NCBI RefSeq assembly: GCF_040183065.1
Contig: NC_091120.1
Coordinates: 74,626,708 to 74,690,707, forward strand
Length of the DNA stretch: 64,000 bases
Reading direction: 5' to 3'
Origin: Periplaneta americana
Taxonomy: Eukaryota; Arthropoda; Insecta; Blattodea; Blattidae
Numbering within the stretch: position 1 is the stretch's first letter; each line of letters opens with the position of its first letter. The notes under the pieces were generated by a model. It searched no databases, was not told the origin of the DNA, and saw only the letters and a list, made by a program, of their open reading frames with translations. A program made the translations under genes and the position numbers. Of the stretch, positions 44,300 through 55,436 are shown one piece after another.

Positions 44300-45925
44300 A
44301 TCGTTGGAGAACTTAAGGATTTATATTTTATAAAGATTTCCTTAGTGCTAGCTGGGTTCATTTGAAGCTCATGGTTTTGGACTTTTCTATTAGACTGGCA
44401 TGGTGGAAATTACAGGGTTATTCAAAAGTAATGGACAAGTTGAAGTATTCTTTGTTTAGAAGTAATTTTATATAAAATATTAATACAGTTTTGTTATAAA
44501 AGAGTGTTTTTTTCATGTATAAACCAATTTCTGAGAATGTCATTCTGTAGAGTACTACTTCATAATGCTATTATCTTAAAATTTGATTCACATTACTTGT
44601 TCCATATTATGAATTTTGTCTAATAAAATTTCCTGGACTTCTTGTAATGTTATTGCAGCAATTAAACCGACTTCTACGGATTTTGCTCTATTACAACGTT
44701 TTTTATTTGCTACAGAAACTTTTCTTTAATTTTTTTTTTTTACTTTCAACTTCTATACTTAACCCACAAGGAGAGAGAATTTGCAACGTTCTTAGATGAA
44801 AGGTTTTCCTTCATACTCTCGTCACTCAAAATGAAATTCGAAGACTATTGTCACTTTCTTGCATAATCCGTGGCCTACTACTGTATGCTACAATACATTC
44901 TTACGTCACTCGACTTCGCTTGCACTCACAGGATATGGTTACGTCACTCGCAGTAACATTAACGCAACTGCCTAGACGAGTCCAATATTACAAAGGGGTG
45001 CATGAAGCCTATGTGTATAACCTACAAGTATGAGTTCATTAAGGCTAGCAATCGTTCGGATTTCTTTAAATCTATCAAGTTTTTACAAGCTTCCATAATG
45101 GCAAATTGCAGTGTGTATAACTTCAATCCATTTACTGTTCTGAATATTCTCAGTGCGCTGGAATACCGAATAAGACCAATAAACGTTTGTGTTTGTAAAA
45201 TAATGTTTCATAAAATAAGTTTACAAGACAATTTACCCATTCAAGAATACCCTCAATTCGTGTTTATGTATTTAATTTCCTATACCAACAATGGTGAAGC
45301 AATATTATTGAAATAAAGTTTCTGTAAAATAAAGCATAATATGTACTATTACGTTTTATAATCTTTCATTTTGACAAAGTTATAGGACTTGAGAATTTTT
45401 CGTGACTTTACAGTCGACATGATTCCGGCTTTTCACCTAACATAACACATCATAGCATAAAATAAACATTAATGTTTGTTAGTGAGTTTCGAACCTATGA
45501 TCATGGCCTTCATACAGCATCAAAATTTCGTTCTATAAGTTACTTTTACTATACACTTGTATAAATTAAATAACTTTGCCATAATAATGAAATGTCTTCA
45601 AGTTAACGCTAAATGAATTTACGTCTGCAAATATAGTAAAACAAAGCGATACGAACGCTTCATATCACATGTCTGTTGTGTTAAGATAATGCCCTGTTTA
45701 AATGGAAATGAAGCATTATTTTCACTATGGCGACGAACTTTCAAAGGGGCTTTCCGCATTACTCGGATCGTTTTTTAGTTTCGTGCATTAGGCATGCGAT
45801 GGTGTTCATGTTAAGCCACCAGATGGTACTATCAGCTCCTTTTGCACTGAAAGTGAACATGCGTTTTCTTCCTGCTTGAACTTCATTCGAATTGAATTAT
45901 GTTAAGATCGAGGTTGGAATATGTA
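44300..45925. other. Intergenic stretch
   Basis: No gene recognised. CAGGGTTATTCAAAAGTAAT at 44413 looks like a transposon end, but I found no partner. The frames at 44848-45316 lack motifs. Confidence 0.4.
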
Positions 45926-47040
45926 GTGGAGACTGTTGTACCTTGAATCACTTTTCACATTTCACATTTTTTAATTTTGGAAAATGATATCTTTAAACGA
46001 AACATGCTTGAAATAATTACAACTTCCTACACGTATTTTCCTGTTTTACATATTAATTAAGGATGATAAAATAAAATAAAGGCATATGTAAGGTGATCCA
46101 TGGTACAGCAGGCTCATGTACTTTGGCTTATACCCTCTTGTACCTTGAAACTTTGGAATACGGGGAAAGTAGGTGGAAATATGGTTGTAAAAACTCACAA
46201 TCATTAAAAAAGTAGCTATTTTCCATTATTTTATGCTTCTCTGATTGAGATTTTATTTCCTCGAGGGGGCCATAACTGCTTCAACAGCTTTCTTCAAGGG
46301 ATCAGGATCAATTGGGGTCCTCTTAACTCAATACTTGCTTCGTGGCGTAATCTTAAAATAAAAAAACAAAAACCGATAGCATCATGTACCTTGGAGCATG
46401 TTCCTTGGTACAAGATGTTTTGTGATCCAATATACAAAAAGGTGCACGTTTAGACAAATAGATGGCTGAGAACCAGACTGTTCTAAGTCCAACTTTTTGT
46501 AAGAAAGAAATCTGTGTTTCATTGTGTTCCAATTCTTGCCTACATATATGAATCGAAGAAAATTGTAAATTTTCCTCTCCATAAGGTTGCTAAGTAGGTA
46601 ATCCAAATTGTTTCATGAAGCTTTGAATGTCACGAGCTTAAAATAGCTCTCCTGAAAAAAAAAAGTAGTAAAATGGACTTGGAACAGTCTGGTTCTGAAC
46701 CATCGAAATACGGCTGCCTAAACTAGAGATGAGATACAATCATGGGAATTAACTTCTGTAAGTAGGGAACACATCGTACTTGATTGATCGTTACAAATAC
46801 AATTTGCTTTCTTGTTAGGAAACATAAAAATGAAAGAAATATTTACATCTGTATCAAAAAATTATTTCGTTCACAGACCTCACACATTTTGTAATAAATG
46901 TAATGCCCAGAATTATGACCAGAGCTACCTAGCGGCTTTCTCAACAATCTACTTCAGTTTGAGTCGGATAGGTAGCAGCAAAAATCAGAAAAAAAAAAGT
47001 TATCCAAGGTGCACTATGATCAAGGTACAGCAGTCTCCCC
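45926..47040. mobile_element. pogo-like element (1115 bp), deletion derivative
   Basis: The ends are inverted: 45926-45946 (GTGGAGACTGTTGTACCTTG) against 47020-47040, differing at two positions, with TA outside both (45924-45925 and 47041-47042). The core GTACCTTG recurs near 46138-46150, 46386-46394 and, inverted, 46403-46411. A minus-strand fragment at about 46245-46352 (KRTPIDPDPLKKAVEAVMAP) resembles the N-terminus of Tigger-like transposases. Its right end lies 88 bp from the stop codon of the GPCR gene. Confidence 0.8.
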
Positions 47041-47130
47041 TACTATTTTCAGTCTCTCCATCAGGCAAAATTTCGAGCTTTTGAAGGCAGAACATGCTCT
47101 CTTTCTTCGATCACGGAACAAGGAACATTA

Positions 47131-48102
47131 TTATACTTTTGTGCAACATAAATGCGTTTGGCATGAACATTTACAACAATTCGTTGATTCAGCCACAACC
47201 AACGTTCTTCTAAAATATGAAGGTTTTAAGTAGTATGCTACGACTTTGTTGTATTGCTCTCGAAATGTTGTACTGGTGAGATAAATAACAATCGGAATAA
47301 CAGTAAAGTACATGTAGAAGATGTCATAAACTATAGCGTTGACAAATGAACACTTAAGTACTTTCCACGCAATCAAAACATTCCACACACACAGCGGCAT
47401 GCAACAGATTACAGATACAGCAGTAAGAGATACCAGAACTCTGGCACTTCTCCTCAGCAACCGTCTGTGGATATACTGTCCCTGAGCCTCTCCAGGGATA
47501 TTTCTGGCGCTCTGTATCAATCGTTTGCACGTAAGTCTGTACATAAATACAATTATTATCAATGGTACAATGCTACTGAAAAGTAAATTCCATGTCATTA
47601 CAAATTTATAAAAGTTTTCATAGGAGCTATTTGGATTCCTTTTGTAAAGTACGTATTTTGTAAAGCCTGGTACAGTAAGGAAAATACTTAGGATCCAAGG
47701 ACTGATAATATATATTAAAGTCATTTTGCGTTTGTTTGTTTGTAACGCGTTTGGATCATTTTTCTGTTGTGAAATGCTCTTTGAGAAAGTGAAATAGTTT
47801 CTGAAACTTATAGCCACAGTCGACCAGATGCTTAAACATAGGAAGAACGCCGTTGCAGTTTGGATACACGGTTTTTCAAGATTCATAAGAATTGGTACAC
47901 CACTGTAGAAGATTTGGAATATGTTTCCGACGGCAAGATTTAAAACTAGCATATTATATGTAGTTCTTAATTCCTTGATATTAACGAACATAAGTATAAC
48001 TATCCCATTTAGTATCAACCCAAGCACGAAGAGTACGGGAGGGATGAATTTTATATAGTCATCTTCACCGTAATGGTCGCATTCCCAGTTCCTTTCTACC
48101 AT
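47131..48102 (-). CDS. Intronless peptide GPCR, bombesin/CCHamide receptor-like
   Basis: A 323-residue seven-helix plasma-membrane receptor, complete from ATG (48102; context AAAATGG) to TAG. Helices lie at about 18-41, 48-71, 79-102, 127-146, 172-190, 221-245 and 258-276. The end of helix 7, PIVIYLTSTTF, aligns with NPFALYLLSKTF of bombesin receptors, and loop 3, ARNIPGEAQGQ, recalls CCHamide receptors. Trp136, Pro180 and Pro236 are kept. Key motifs deviate: Asn60 replaces the conserved Asp of helix 2, RNY (101-103) replaces DRY, Ile269 replaces the Asn of NPxxY, and loop 2 (150-170) has no Cys to pair with Cys79. Asn158 is a possible glycosylation site, and five cysteines at 309-320 may be lipid-modified. 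A G-protein-coupled peptide receptor role is family knowledge; the ligand is unknown. It could be a retrogene or a recently silenced gene, but the frame is fully open. Confidence 0.8.
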   Translation of the reverse strand: MVERNWECDHYGEDDYIKFIPPVLFVLGLILNGIVILMFVNIKELRTTYNMLVLNLAVGNIFQIFYSGVPILMNLEKPCIQTATAFFLCLSIWSTVAISFRNYFTFSKSISQQKNDPNALQTNKRKMTLIYIISPWILSIFLTVPGFTKYVLYKRNPNSSYENFYKFVMTWNLLFSSIVPLIIIVFMYRLTCKRLIQSARNIPGEAQGQYIHRRLLRRSARVLVSLTAVSVICCMPLCVWNVLIAWKVLKCSFVNAIVYDIFYMYFTVIPIVIYLTSTTFREQYNKVVAYYLKPSYFRRTLVVAESTNCCKCSCQTHLCCTKV

Positions 48103-49500
48103 TTTAAACTAATTCATATATTAATTTGTCTAATTATGGTAAAATTTGTAACTTCACTGTAATAAGAGTCTATAAATGTTTGTTCTTGTATTTCAATCTG
48201 ATTGTAACAAACACTTCACTTTCATAAGTTGTCAAAATATTTACACGTTCACTGATTACTGATGAATGCTGATACTTGGTTCTTCTTCTTGATCATGAAA
48301 GACAATAATTAAAGTCATTTCAACGATCATATAAAATCCTTTGATATTCAACAGGTCTTGATTCTGTTTGTAAGTACTGCAGAAGGTTGTCTTCAAGAAT
48401 ATTGCACCTCAGTTTCGTCACTAAAGAAGATATTTCTGTTGAGAAAATTAAAAAAAGTACATTAATTCAGAGTCAAATTACAGCAGTATAATATTATTTT
48501 CGTAATAATTGTTCATTAAACATAGCTAATATTGGAGGGGAACTTGATACAATGTAAAAAATTTAAAACAAAATATGCAGACATTTTTGCTTAATATCGC
48601 GGAATATATAGAAGATACACTCTCTTAAATTGAGTATATGATTGAGATAAAATATTGAGCAATGGAATGTAGCCGGATATATTATAAATAAAATAATAAA
48701 TTTACTTATTTATTATTAACGCGCTGAAAAAGAGATAGTTCTCAATAATAGCTTAATACAAGAAGGTACTGTGCTTGTATTCAGACCTGATCCTACTCAG
48801 CTTGTTGCGCAGTTATCTCGAGAAGTCTGTTGTCAGAATATGTTCACTTTGAGGGGTATTGAGTTGGGGGTGGAGCGGTATTCAGTACGGTGAGATCTCT
48901 GTATGGTATAGGGTGAAAGTGTCATAAGTCCATAATAGTGACCTTGCACCTCGCAGTTATAGAAACCACTCACTATCTTTCGTGTAGTCCGGATTTGTGC
49001 GAAATGGGCTTCGCACTTCGCGATGCGAATGCGTCGGTTCCGAAAAGCCAAGGCTTAATCATATTCAGATATTACGCACTTAATACTGAAGTAAGTTCTG
49101 AGCCTATGCACATAATAGAGACCTACTTTTAAATTACGAAACTTTTAAGTTAGTTTCTGCTTTAGATCTGATGGGTTATTTCTTAAAAGTTTAGCTTAAT
49201 TACATATTTTAAAGTTTGTCTTACTGATATAATAAATCAGATTATCACCAATAAAACTATACAGTAGATAAAACACAATGGAAAACTAATGTCATAAAAT
49301 TTTGAAAGTGAACAAAAATACCGATTTCATAAATTAAAAAGAGGTACATGTAGTAAATACGTCCTGTTCCTTGCGCCATGATGTAATGAGTATTTATGTA
49401 TTTTATCGAATATTCATCTGATACGTAAATACATGAAGAGTTCCTAGTAGTTTATTATTGAAGTGTTAAATCTCTCTCTTTTTTTTAGTGGCTTATTTTG
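48103..49500. promoter_or_regulatory. Upstream region of the GPCR gene, no clear promoter
   Basis: The region upstream (higher coordinates) of the minus-strand gene shows no recognised exon or transposon. I cannot point to a convincing TATA box or initiator. The frames at 48833-49132 are unsupported. Confidence 0.2.
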
Positions 49501-49532
49501 CGATACTTAAGTTGTGGGTGTGTTTTTGTGTG

Positions 49533-50352
49533 CGTATAAATTTCGTATCGTTTCAGAGTGTTAAGGCCGTGTTATAGATGTGTTTTGTGCTTATAAATTT
49601 CGTATTGTTCTAGAGTGTTGAAGTGTTGTAGGTATGTTATTTTATACGAATAAATTTCGTATTGTTCTAGAGTGTCGAGTCGTTTGTAGGTGTGTTTTTT
49701 GTGCTTATAAATTTCGTATTGTTCTAGAACGTTGAGGATGTGTTTTTGTGTGCATATAAATTTCATGTTGTTCTAGAGTGTTAATAACGTGTTGTAGATG
49801 TGTTTTTGTATGCATATAAATTTCGTATTGTTCTAGTGTGTTGAGACGTTTGTAGGTGTGTTTTTATGCTTATAAATTTCGTATTGTTCTAGAACGTTGA
49901 GGATGTGTTTTTGTGTGCATATAAATTTCGTATTGTTCTAAAGTGTTAAGAACGTGTTGTAGATTTGTTTTTGTATGCATATAAATTTCGTATTGTTCTA
50001 GAGTGTTAAGGACGTGTTGTAGATGTGTTTTTGTGCTTATAAATTTCGTATTGTTCTAGAGTGTTGAGGAAGTATTGTGGGTGTGTTTTTCGTGCGAATA
50101 AATTTCGTATTGTTCTAGAGTGTTAGGAACGTGTTGTAGATGTGTTTTGTGTGCATATAAATTTCATATTATTCTAGAGTGTTGACGATGTGTTGTGGGT
50201 GTGTTTTTTGTGTGAGTATAAATTTCATGTTGTTCTAGAATGTTCAGGATGTGTTTTAGTTGTGTTTTTGTGTAACTATAAATTTCGTATTTTTCTAGAG
50301 CGTTGAGAATGTGTTGTAGGTGTGTTTTTGTGTGTCTATAAATTTGGTATTG
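49533..50352. repeat. Minisatellite of 50-62 bp units, about 15 copies
   Basis: Each unit contains TATAAATTTCGTATTGTTCT then AGAGTGTTGAGGACGTGTTG and a T/G-rich stretch (GTGTTTTTGTGTGC). Unit length varies between about 50 and 62 bp by loss of the GTGTTGTAG part. The minus strand is partly open with LEQYEIY repeated, but this is not evidence of a gene. Confidence 0.9.
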
Positions 50353-50364
50353 TTCTAACAACAT

Positions 50365-51490
50365 AATTTAAAATGTTAACATAATAGAGTTATTTATTTA
50401 ATCTAAGTTACTTAATAGTTCATCAGTGATTATATACAGGAAATGATTAAAGAGTGTTTTCAACAATGAAGGATACTAGTTACATATAAATCGAGGGTTT
50501 ATTGTGAAAAATAACGTAACTATAAAAATCGACATTTTTAGAATTTTACACCAATCGATATTAATTCGTTTCTTCTGCTTGGTAAAAAAAATCGTAATTC
50601 AATTCCAAACAGTCTTGTATATAATACAATTCGTAACTACAAAACATGATGGTATATTTCATGTGAAATATGCGTATTGCCTGTTAAGAATTTTATTGTG
50701 AATAAAACATCAATTTTGTAATTACGTTAGTTTCATATTAAGCCCTCGAAATTATAATCGGAGCTCGAAATTAGGCCTTTATATAATTTAGAAATAAAAA
50801 CATATTTCAATTTGAGGGCTGTGCGATGAATGTTCCAAGATTTCTTTTTTCCATTACACAGCGTGCAAGACTTCCCTTATCGTAATATGACTTCATGATG
50901 ATTGTGAAAGCACAGTGACTGACCTTTTATTCTTCTCTTGGTGCAAGGAAGAACTCCGTGATTGTACCTACAGTATGAACGCAGTGGGCACGACTGTCTC
51001 TGCTATTATAGTGTGAACTATGTTTCATAGCCGCGCAATAAATACCCGACTGGCTTATCCCACAGCTGTCTGACACTACCGTCCTCCACAAACTGACAGG
51101 ACTTTTCCTTATATTACGAAGAAATGTGGATGTGGTAAGCCGTTCGTTTCAGTACAGCTAATGGAAAAATCCTGCTTCTTGAGTTCATTTATGAGCGCGG
51201 CGAAAGTTTGGGGTCGCGAAACGTGAAGAAACTATTAAATCACACTAGTAAAAAATATCCCTTCCGTTAGTACAGCTATTTCGACATAATTTTGTATCCA
51301 TTTTTTTCCTTTCTACAATGGATAAGCTCTAAACCCAGCAAAGCAACTCCAGGCTTATTGTGCCCTACTACTTTACTTAGTAATGATTAGGACTAGGATA
51401 CTTGTTCTCAAAGTTGCCAAAATATGCAGAATAAAATATGTTTTTACGACATAAATATTCCATAAATATGCTTTACAATATAAAAAATAT
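50365..51490. other. Intergenic stretch
   Basis: No gene or bounded element recognised. Confidence 0.4.
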
Positions 51491-51493
51491 ACT

Positions 51494-53100
51494 TTCGGCT
51501 TTTAAGGAACCCGGAGGTTCATCGGTCCCTATCCTGAGCAAGATTAATCCAGTCTCTACCACCATACCACACTCCCTCAAATCCATTTTATATTATCCTC
51601 CCATCTACGTCTCGGTCTCTTCAAAGGTCTTTTTCCCTTCAGCCTCCCAACTAACACTCTATGTCCATTTCTGTATTTGCCTATACGTGCTACATGCCCT
51701 GCGATTTCAAACGTCTAGATTTAATTTCCTAATTTTGTTAGGTGAAGAATACAATGCGTGCAGTTCTGCGTTGTGTAACTTTCTCCATTCTCCTGTAAGT
51801 TCATCCCTCTTAGTCACAAATATTTTCCTAAGAACCTTATTCTCAAACACCCTTAACCTCTGTTCCTCTCTCAAAGTGAGAGTCCAAGTTTCACAACCAT
51901 ACAGAACGATCGGTAATATAATTATTTTATAAATTCTAACTTTCAGTTTTTTAGAGAGAATTTTTATACTATTTTTTTCTGTTAATAATTTAACTGGAAT
52001 ATATGAGAAATAATTTATAGAATTAAATAGTTATAAAGTATAAGCAGCACTGAAAAAAGACAGAAACATTAAAGTATATATAGTCAATCATGATCAACCA
52101 ACCAAACTATTTAATAATCTAATTTCACCTAACAAATTCAATTATAGTGGATCACAAAAAAATAAATAATAATTAAGATAAAAACAATTAAATCACGCAA
52201 AAACTTACAGACTGGATGACAATAACTTCTCAACCAAATAATAACAGGCATTTCCTATATTTATCTTACGTTTAATTTATATTAGTTACTGTTGCTCCAA
52301 GATATATGATCTCCTTACGTGCTTCAAGTAAACTTCCCGTGTTTTCCCTAATCGTTTGTAGATTTTCTCCTAACACATTCACGTCATTTGCTTAGAAAAG
52401 CAGCTGATGTAACCCGTTCAATTCCAAACCCTCTCTCTTATTCTGGACTTTTCTAATGCCATATTATAGAGCAAAGTTAAAAAATGAAGGTTATAGCACA
52501 GTCTAATATATACAGTCACGAAGCTCAATACGTAGTAAATATGCATCCATACAACTCAAGTTTCGTGACTGTATATACTAGACTGTGGTTATAGTGCATA
52601 TCCTTGCTTTAGTCCGCAGTGAATTGGAAAAGCATCAGATATAAACTGGCCTACACGGACTCTGCTGTACGTTTCATTGAGACACATTTTAATTAATCGA
52701 ACTAGTTTCTTGGGAATACCAAATTAAATATGAATATTATATAAAACTTCTCTCATAACAGAGTCGTGTGCCTTTTTGAAGTCTATGAATAGGCCTAACA
52801 GATGTACTGTACCCTTAGACTGTCATTTTTCTCCAATATCTGTCGAATAGAAGAAATCTTATCAATAGTCGATCTATTACGTCTAAAACCGCACTGATGA
52901 TCCCCAATAATTTCATCTACGCACGGAGTTAATATTCTTAAAAGAATATTGGACAAAATTTTGTACGACGTCAACAAAAGTGATATTCCTCGAAAGTTAC
53001 TACAGTCTTGTCCCCCTACTTAAAAATAGGTACAATTATGGACTCCTTCCATAGTTCTAGTACAATTTCATTTTCACAAATAACAAGTACAAGCATATAA
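51494..53100 (-). mobile_element. RTE-like LINE copy, old and interrupted
   Basis: This is a minus-strand copy of the family at 39387, more diverged. The C-terminal ORF2 block lies at 51494-51950, the YADD region near 52390 is decayed, and the RT fingers ([17 protein letters not shown]) lie at about 52870-52920. A foreign AT-rich stretch (about 51950-52205) separates the thumb from the palm, and a 90-bp MITE sits in the palm at 52497-52586. Confidence 0.85.
52497..52586 (-). mobile_element. hAT-type MITE, short copy
   Basis: Inverted ends CACAGTCTAATATATACAGT and ACTGTATATACTAGACTGT are flanked by an 8-bp repeat, GGTTATAG (52489-52496 and 52587-52594). Read on the minus strand it is an internally deleted copy of the element at 61522-61705. 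Confidence 0.85.
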
Positions 53101-53324
53101 ATATAAATATGTCATAACAAACTCAAATATTTTATAGTATACTTTGAAGGCCATGTAGCCTATTGTGGGTTCCTATCACCACGGCTTGGCGCGTCCTGAG
53201 CTTGCGGATAGAGGAAACGGCCTCCTTATATAGAGAGTAACTTGGGGTTTGGAGAAGGGCTAACAACCCATCACCGTAAAATAAACAGCTTGTTACGAAA
53301 CCACATAATAATCCTCGGAATAAG

Positions 53325-53727
53325 ACAAAGTTTAAGGGCATTTGACAGTAAGGTTCTTAGGAAAATATTTGGGGCTAAGAGGGATGAAGCTACAGGAGAA
53401 TGGAGAAAGTTACACAATGCAGAACTGCACGCGCATTGTATTCTTCACCCGAAATAATTAGGAACGTTAAAGCCAGACGTTTGAGATGGGCAGGGCATTT
53501 AGCACGTATGGGCGAATACAGAAATGCATATAGAGTGTTAGTTGGAAGGCCGGAGGGAAAAATACCTTTAGGGAGGCCGAGACGTAGATGGGAGGATACT
53601 ATTAAAATGGATTTGAGGAAGGTGGGATATGATGGCAGGGATTGGATTAGTCTTGTACAGGATAGGGACCGATGCGATGGCGGGCTTATGTGAGAACGGC
53701 AATGAACCTCCGGGTTCCTTAAAAAAC
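53325..53727 (+). mobile_element. RTE-like LINE, 3' fragment
   Basis: This plus-strand fragment covers the C-terminal ORF2 block (FDSKVLRKIFGAKRDEATGE, with a 2-base shift near 53435, then RRLRWAGHLARMGEYRNAYR to GRPRRRWEDTIKMDLRKVGY) and ends AAAACATAAGTAAGTA. It lies back to back with the older copy at 51494-53100. Confidence 0.9.
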
Positions 53728-53954
53728 ATAAGTAAGTATACTTTGAAGGTATAAACTATATCAGAATGACAGCCCGAAGAAAAAAAAAGTGAAATTTAAG
53801 GGATTTCAATGGATATAGGCCTAAATTTTATTCAAAACGGAGAATTCCAACTTATTTCCATAAACTTTTATAGTTTATAGTATGAGACCAGAGTTAAAAT
53901 GAATAGCTTTTGCAAATTAAAAAAAAATATATATTATTTATTGTCACCTAACAA

Positions 53955-54725
53955 GATAGATAGATTTACAGATAGATTTATTGATATTGTTCACAAAAGT
54001 ACAAAATTTAATAATTTAACAAAAGATCTATATACAAATGTAGTTCTACATAATAAATATACAATTTATTAATGTATTCCGATAGCTATATTAATTAGTA
54101 AAAGTTCAGAAGAAAATTTGACTTTATAAATTGGTTAACTAATATATTTTAATTTAAATAAGAATGCATTTATAATAAATTTATTAGTCATTATAATAGC
54201 AATGAATCGATAATGAGTACATGCGACACAATGGTGAAACTAAATTGAGGTTGATTATGTAAGCAACTTGTCAAGTTTGTTTTTAAGCAGGTATGCGATA
54301 GTCTTCATAGAATTTACGCAAACGTTTCTGCTGACATGAAAATATTGCAAGAAAGAAAGATTAACCTACATATGGAATGTACCGATTAAGCTATTTCAGG
54401 TTCATGACTTACAGTATATCGACATCTGATCACCTAATTGGAATAATAAATTATTATGTAAAATAAGACCTAAATATTACAATTAAATTTTGAAAAGGAA
54501 CAAATAAATAAGGTTTAAAGTCTTAAGGGTTATCACGATTGGTTTAAACATGCACTAAAACAAGACGTAAGTGCAAGTTTGAACCAATAAATTATTGAGA
54601 TTTGCGATAGATTAATTAGTTTAGGAAATTATATATTTATTATGTAGAACTACATTTGTATATAGATCTTTTGTTAAATTATTAAGTTTTGTACTTTTAT
54701 GAACTATATCAATAAATCTATGTAT
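53955..54725. mobile_element. Retroelement with inverted ends and 15-bp duplication
   Basis: A perfect 15-bp direct repeat, ATTGTCACCTAACAA, flanks it (53940-53954 and 54726-54740). Inside, about 53968-54072 and 54632-54722 are inverted copies sharing GTACAAAATTTAATAATTTA with small changes and AACAAAAGATCTATATACAA. The outer left edge is GATAGATAGATTTACAGATA. The middle of about 560 bp has no coding frame. I read it as two copies of one 3' end pointing outward in a single insertion. Confidence 0.7.
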
Positions 54726-54898
54726 ATTGTCACCTAACAAAGCTTTCTACATAATAGAAAAGCTTTTTCTTCTTCTAATCGTAAAATGGGAGCAAATTTA
54801 AAACTATTATCACATGACTCTAATTTTCTCGCTGTCTCCTGTTTCTAAAATTGGCAACAATGGTTTTCTCTGCTTCCGCATCCAGTTGCTTCAAGACA

Positions 54899-55006
54899 GA
54901 TTCCTAGGCATCCCTTTCTTTACCTGCGTGGAAAGATTCCTAGGCATCCCTTTCTTTACCTGTGTGGAAAGATTCCTAGGCATCCCTTTCTTTACCTGCG
55001 TGGAAA
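54899..55006 (+). repeat. 36-bp tandem repeat, 3 copies, in frame
   Basis: Three near-identical units starting GATTCCTAGGCATCCCTTTC. As 36 is a multiple of three, a 71-codon frame (54814-55029) reads FLGIPFFTCVER three times. No other support for a gene. Confidence 0.9.
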
Positions 55007-55171
55007 GAATAGAAAAATATTTGTCGTGACTGGGACCATTTAGAGTCAAGTCCATTTTGCACATTCCACAAAATAGGAGAGAAGGAAATGTTAAAATGTT
55101 ACCAGAGGAAAATGAAAGAACATAACTTGTGAACCAATTTGGATTCTTTTCATTAACTTCATCAGCAATAT

Positions 55172-55172
<1 letters not shown>

Positions 55173-55230
<58 letters not shown>
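55173..55230. repeat. (AAT)n microsatellite
   Basis: About 19 AAT units. Confidence 0.95.
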
Positions 55231-55232
<2 letters not shown>

Positions 55233-55436
55233 TTAATATTAATATGCCTCGTCAATTTATTTTTTTCCACTCTGTGTTGTCCTGTTACCTTCCTGCTGTC
55301 GGCAAATTTATAGCATAGAATGTTTTGGAAACTCCTTTTATTCTATATTTCTATTTGTATTTTCAAATAAATTATCATTTCTAGTTTTACTATTTGTCCT
55401 GCTTGTCTCAAGCGGCCATATACCATGCTGAATACC

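Noticed and set aside
44413..44440. CAGGGTTATTCAAAAGTAAT as a transposon end
   Set aside because: No inverted partner was found within several kilobases on either side.
49572..50364. Minus-strand frames with repeated LEQYEIY
   Set aside because: They arise from the 15-copy minisatellite; unit lengths are not multiples of three and frames break between units.
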